NCBI GenBank assembly: GCA_963707515.1
Contig: CAVPQI010000003.1
Coordinates: forward strand, 248,001-312,000
Source of the DNA: Sva-07 sp963707515
Lineage (GTDB): Bacteria > Actinomycetota > Acidimicrobiia > Acidimicrobiales > Ilumatobacteraceae
DNA: 64,000 nucleotides
Reading direction: 5' to 3'
Position numbers and translations under genes: made by a program. Of the stretch, positions 63,809 through 64,000 are shown piece by piece; position 1 is the first letter of the stretch, and every line of letters starts with the position of its first letter. The notes beneath the pieces are model-generated. The model ran no database searches. It was not told the DNA's origin and worked only from the letters and a program-made list of their open reading frames with translations.

Positions 63809-64000
63809 TCAGGGGGTGAGGGGCGCGGGAGCGCCCGCCGGCGTCGTCGGCCAACGGGCGCCGAAGGCGCCGGCGACGAGCCGCCGGTACGTCCGACGGC
63901 GCGCCGGCTGGGCGAGGCGGGCCGGCATCGGTGCCAACGCCGCCAGCGAACGCCCGACATCGGGATCGACGGTGGCCGAGAGCCACGGCAGTGCGAACCC
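63809..64000 (-). CDS. C-terminal fragment of an unidentified protein (possibly hemerythrin-like)
   Basis: An open frame enters from the right edge and stops at TGA 63809-63811. Its 63 residues read GFALPWLSATVDPDVGRSLA ... RRRTYRRLVAGAFGARWPTT... The W-L-x-x-x-V-D-P pattern and basic helix resemble C-termini of actinobacterial hemerythrin-domain proteins, but the evidence is weak. Gene continues outside the window. Confidence 0.5.
   Translation of the reverse strand, partial: GFALPWLSATVDPDVGRSLAALAPMPARLAQPARRRTYRRLVAGAFGARWPTTPAGAPAPLTP

Overview
The window is about 70% G+C and comes from an actinobacterium. Supporting evidence: two WhiB regulators, a SenX3-RegX3-type two-component system, DUF3097 and DUF427 proteins, PPOX-class (F420/FMN) proteins, a 13E12-type DUF222-HNH protein, many GTG starts and dense ATGA/GTGA overlaps. 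The gene mix (HppA proton pump, b558-type succinate dehydrogenase, MreB, HPSEL-motif membrane protein) fits a deep-branching lineage such as Acidimicrobiia (Ilumatobacter-like). That placement is an inference from gene content. No rRNA, tRNA, CRISPR array or insertion sequence was recognised.

Layout. 1-6015: drug-type ABC exporter (permease cut by the window edge), small PPOX and SRPBCC proteins, SelO AMPylase, and a FAH-family hydrolase coupled to a carboxymuconolactone-decarboxylase-like protein. 6038-13833: META-domain lipoprotein, purine nucleoside phosphorylase, 13E12/HNH nuclease with a palindrome-rich promoter, Fpg/Nei glycosylase, SCP2 protein, SDR and DUF3097. 13892-21100: energy block with membrane pyrophosphatase and sdhCAB. 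21146-29661: secreted protein, MDMPI/DinB-like protein, GH2-like protein with an altered catalytic Glu position, then a MoxR ATPase / nucleotidyl cyclase / VWA locus containing a triple 62-bp hairpin repeat. 29947-31078: whiB - tatA - whiB. 31586-40624: a phosphate island (ppk1, Pho-box-like repeats, pstSCAB, phoU, senX3, regX3). 40727-49104: MFS transporter, degenerate zincin, NAD epimerase, moaE, mreB, RNB ribonuclease, and a RIO kinase preceded by a possible leader peptide. 49169-54989: PQQ-type sugar dehydrogenase, SGNH hydrolase, TesB, nitroreductase, methyltransferase, PlsC. 55070-60600: two convergent operons that look like an uncharacterised surface-glycan locus (HEAT protein + GT2; GT4 + methyltransferase + alpha/alpha-toroid protein). 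60669-64000: aldose epimerase, D-aminoacyl-tRNA deacylase, S1C protease lipoprotein, and a cut gene end.

Two features cut across the window. (1) Nine genes are split by a single-base frameshift, several within short G/C runs. Two of these genes (proton pump, RIO kinase) are unlikely to be dead, so most breaks are probably indel errors in the sequence. The affected genes are annotated as single CDS spans with the break positions given. (2) Short tandem repeats (7-62 bp units) and hairpins occupy many intergenic gaps. In at least three cases the repeated unit contains the stop codon of the adjacent gene.
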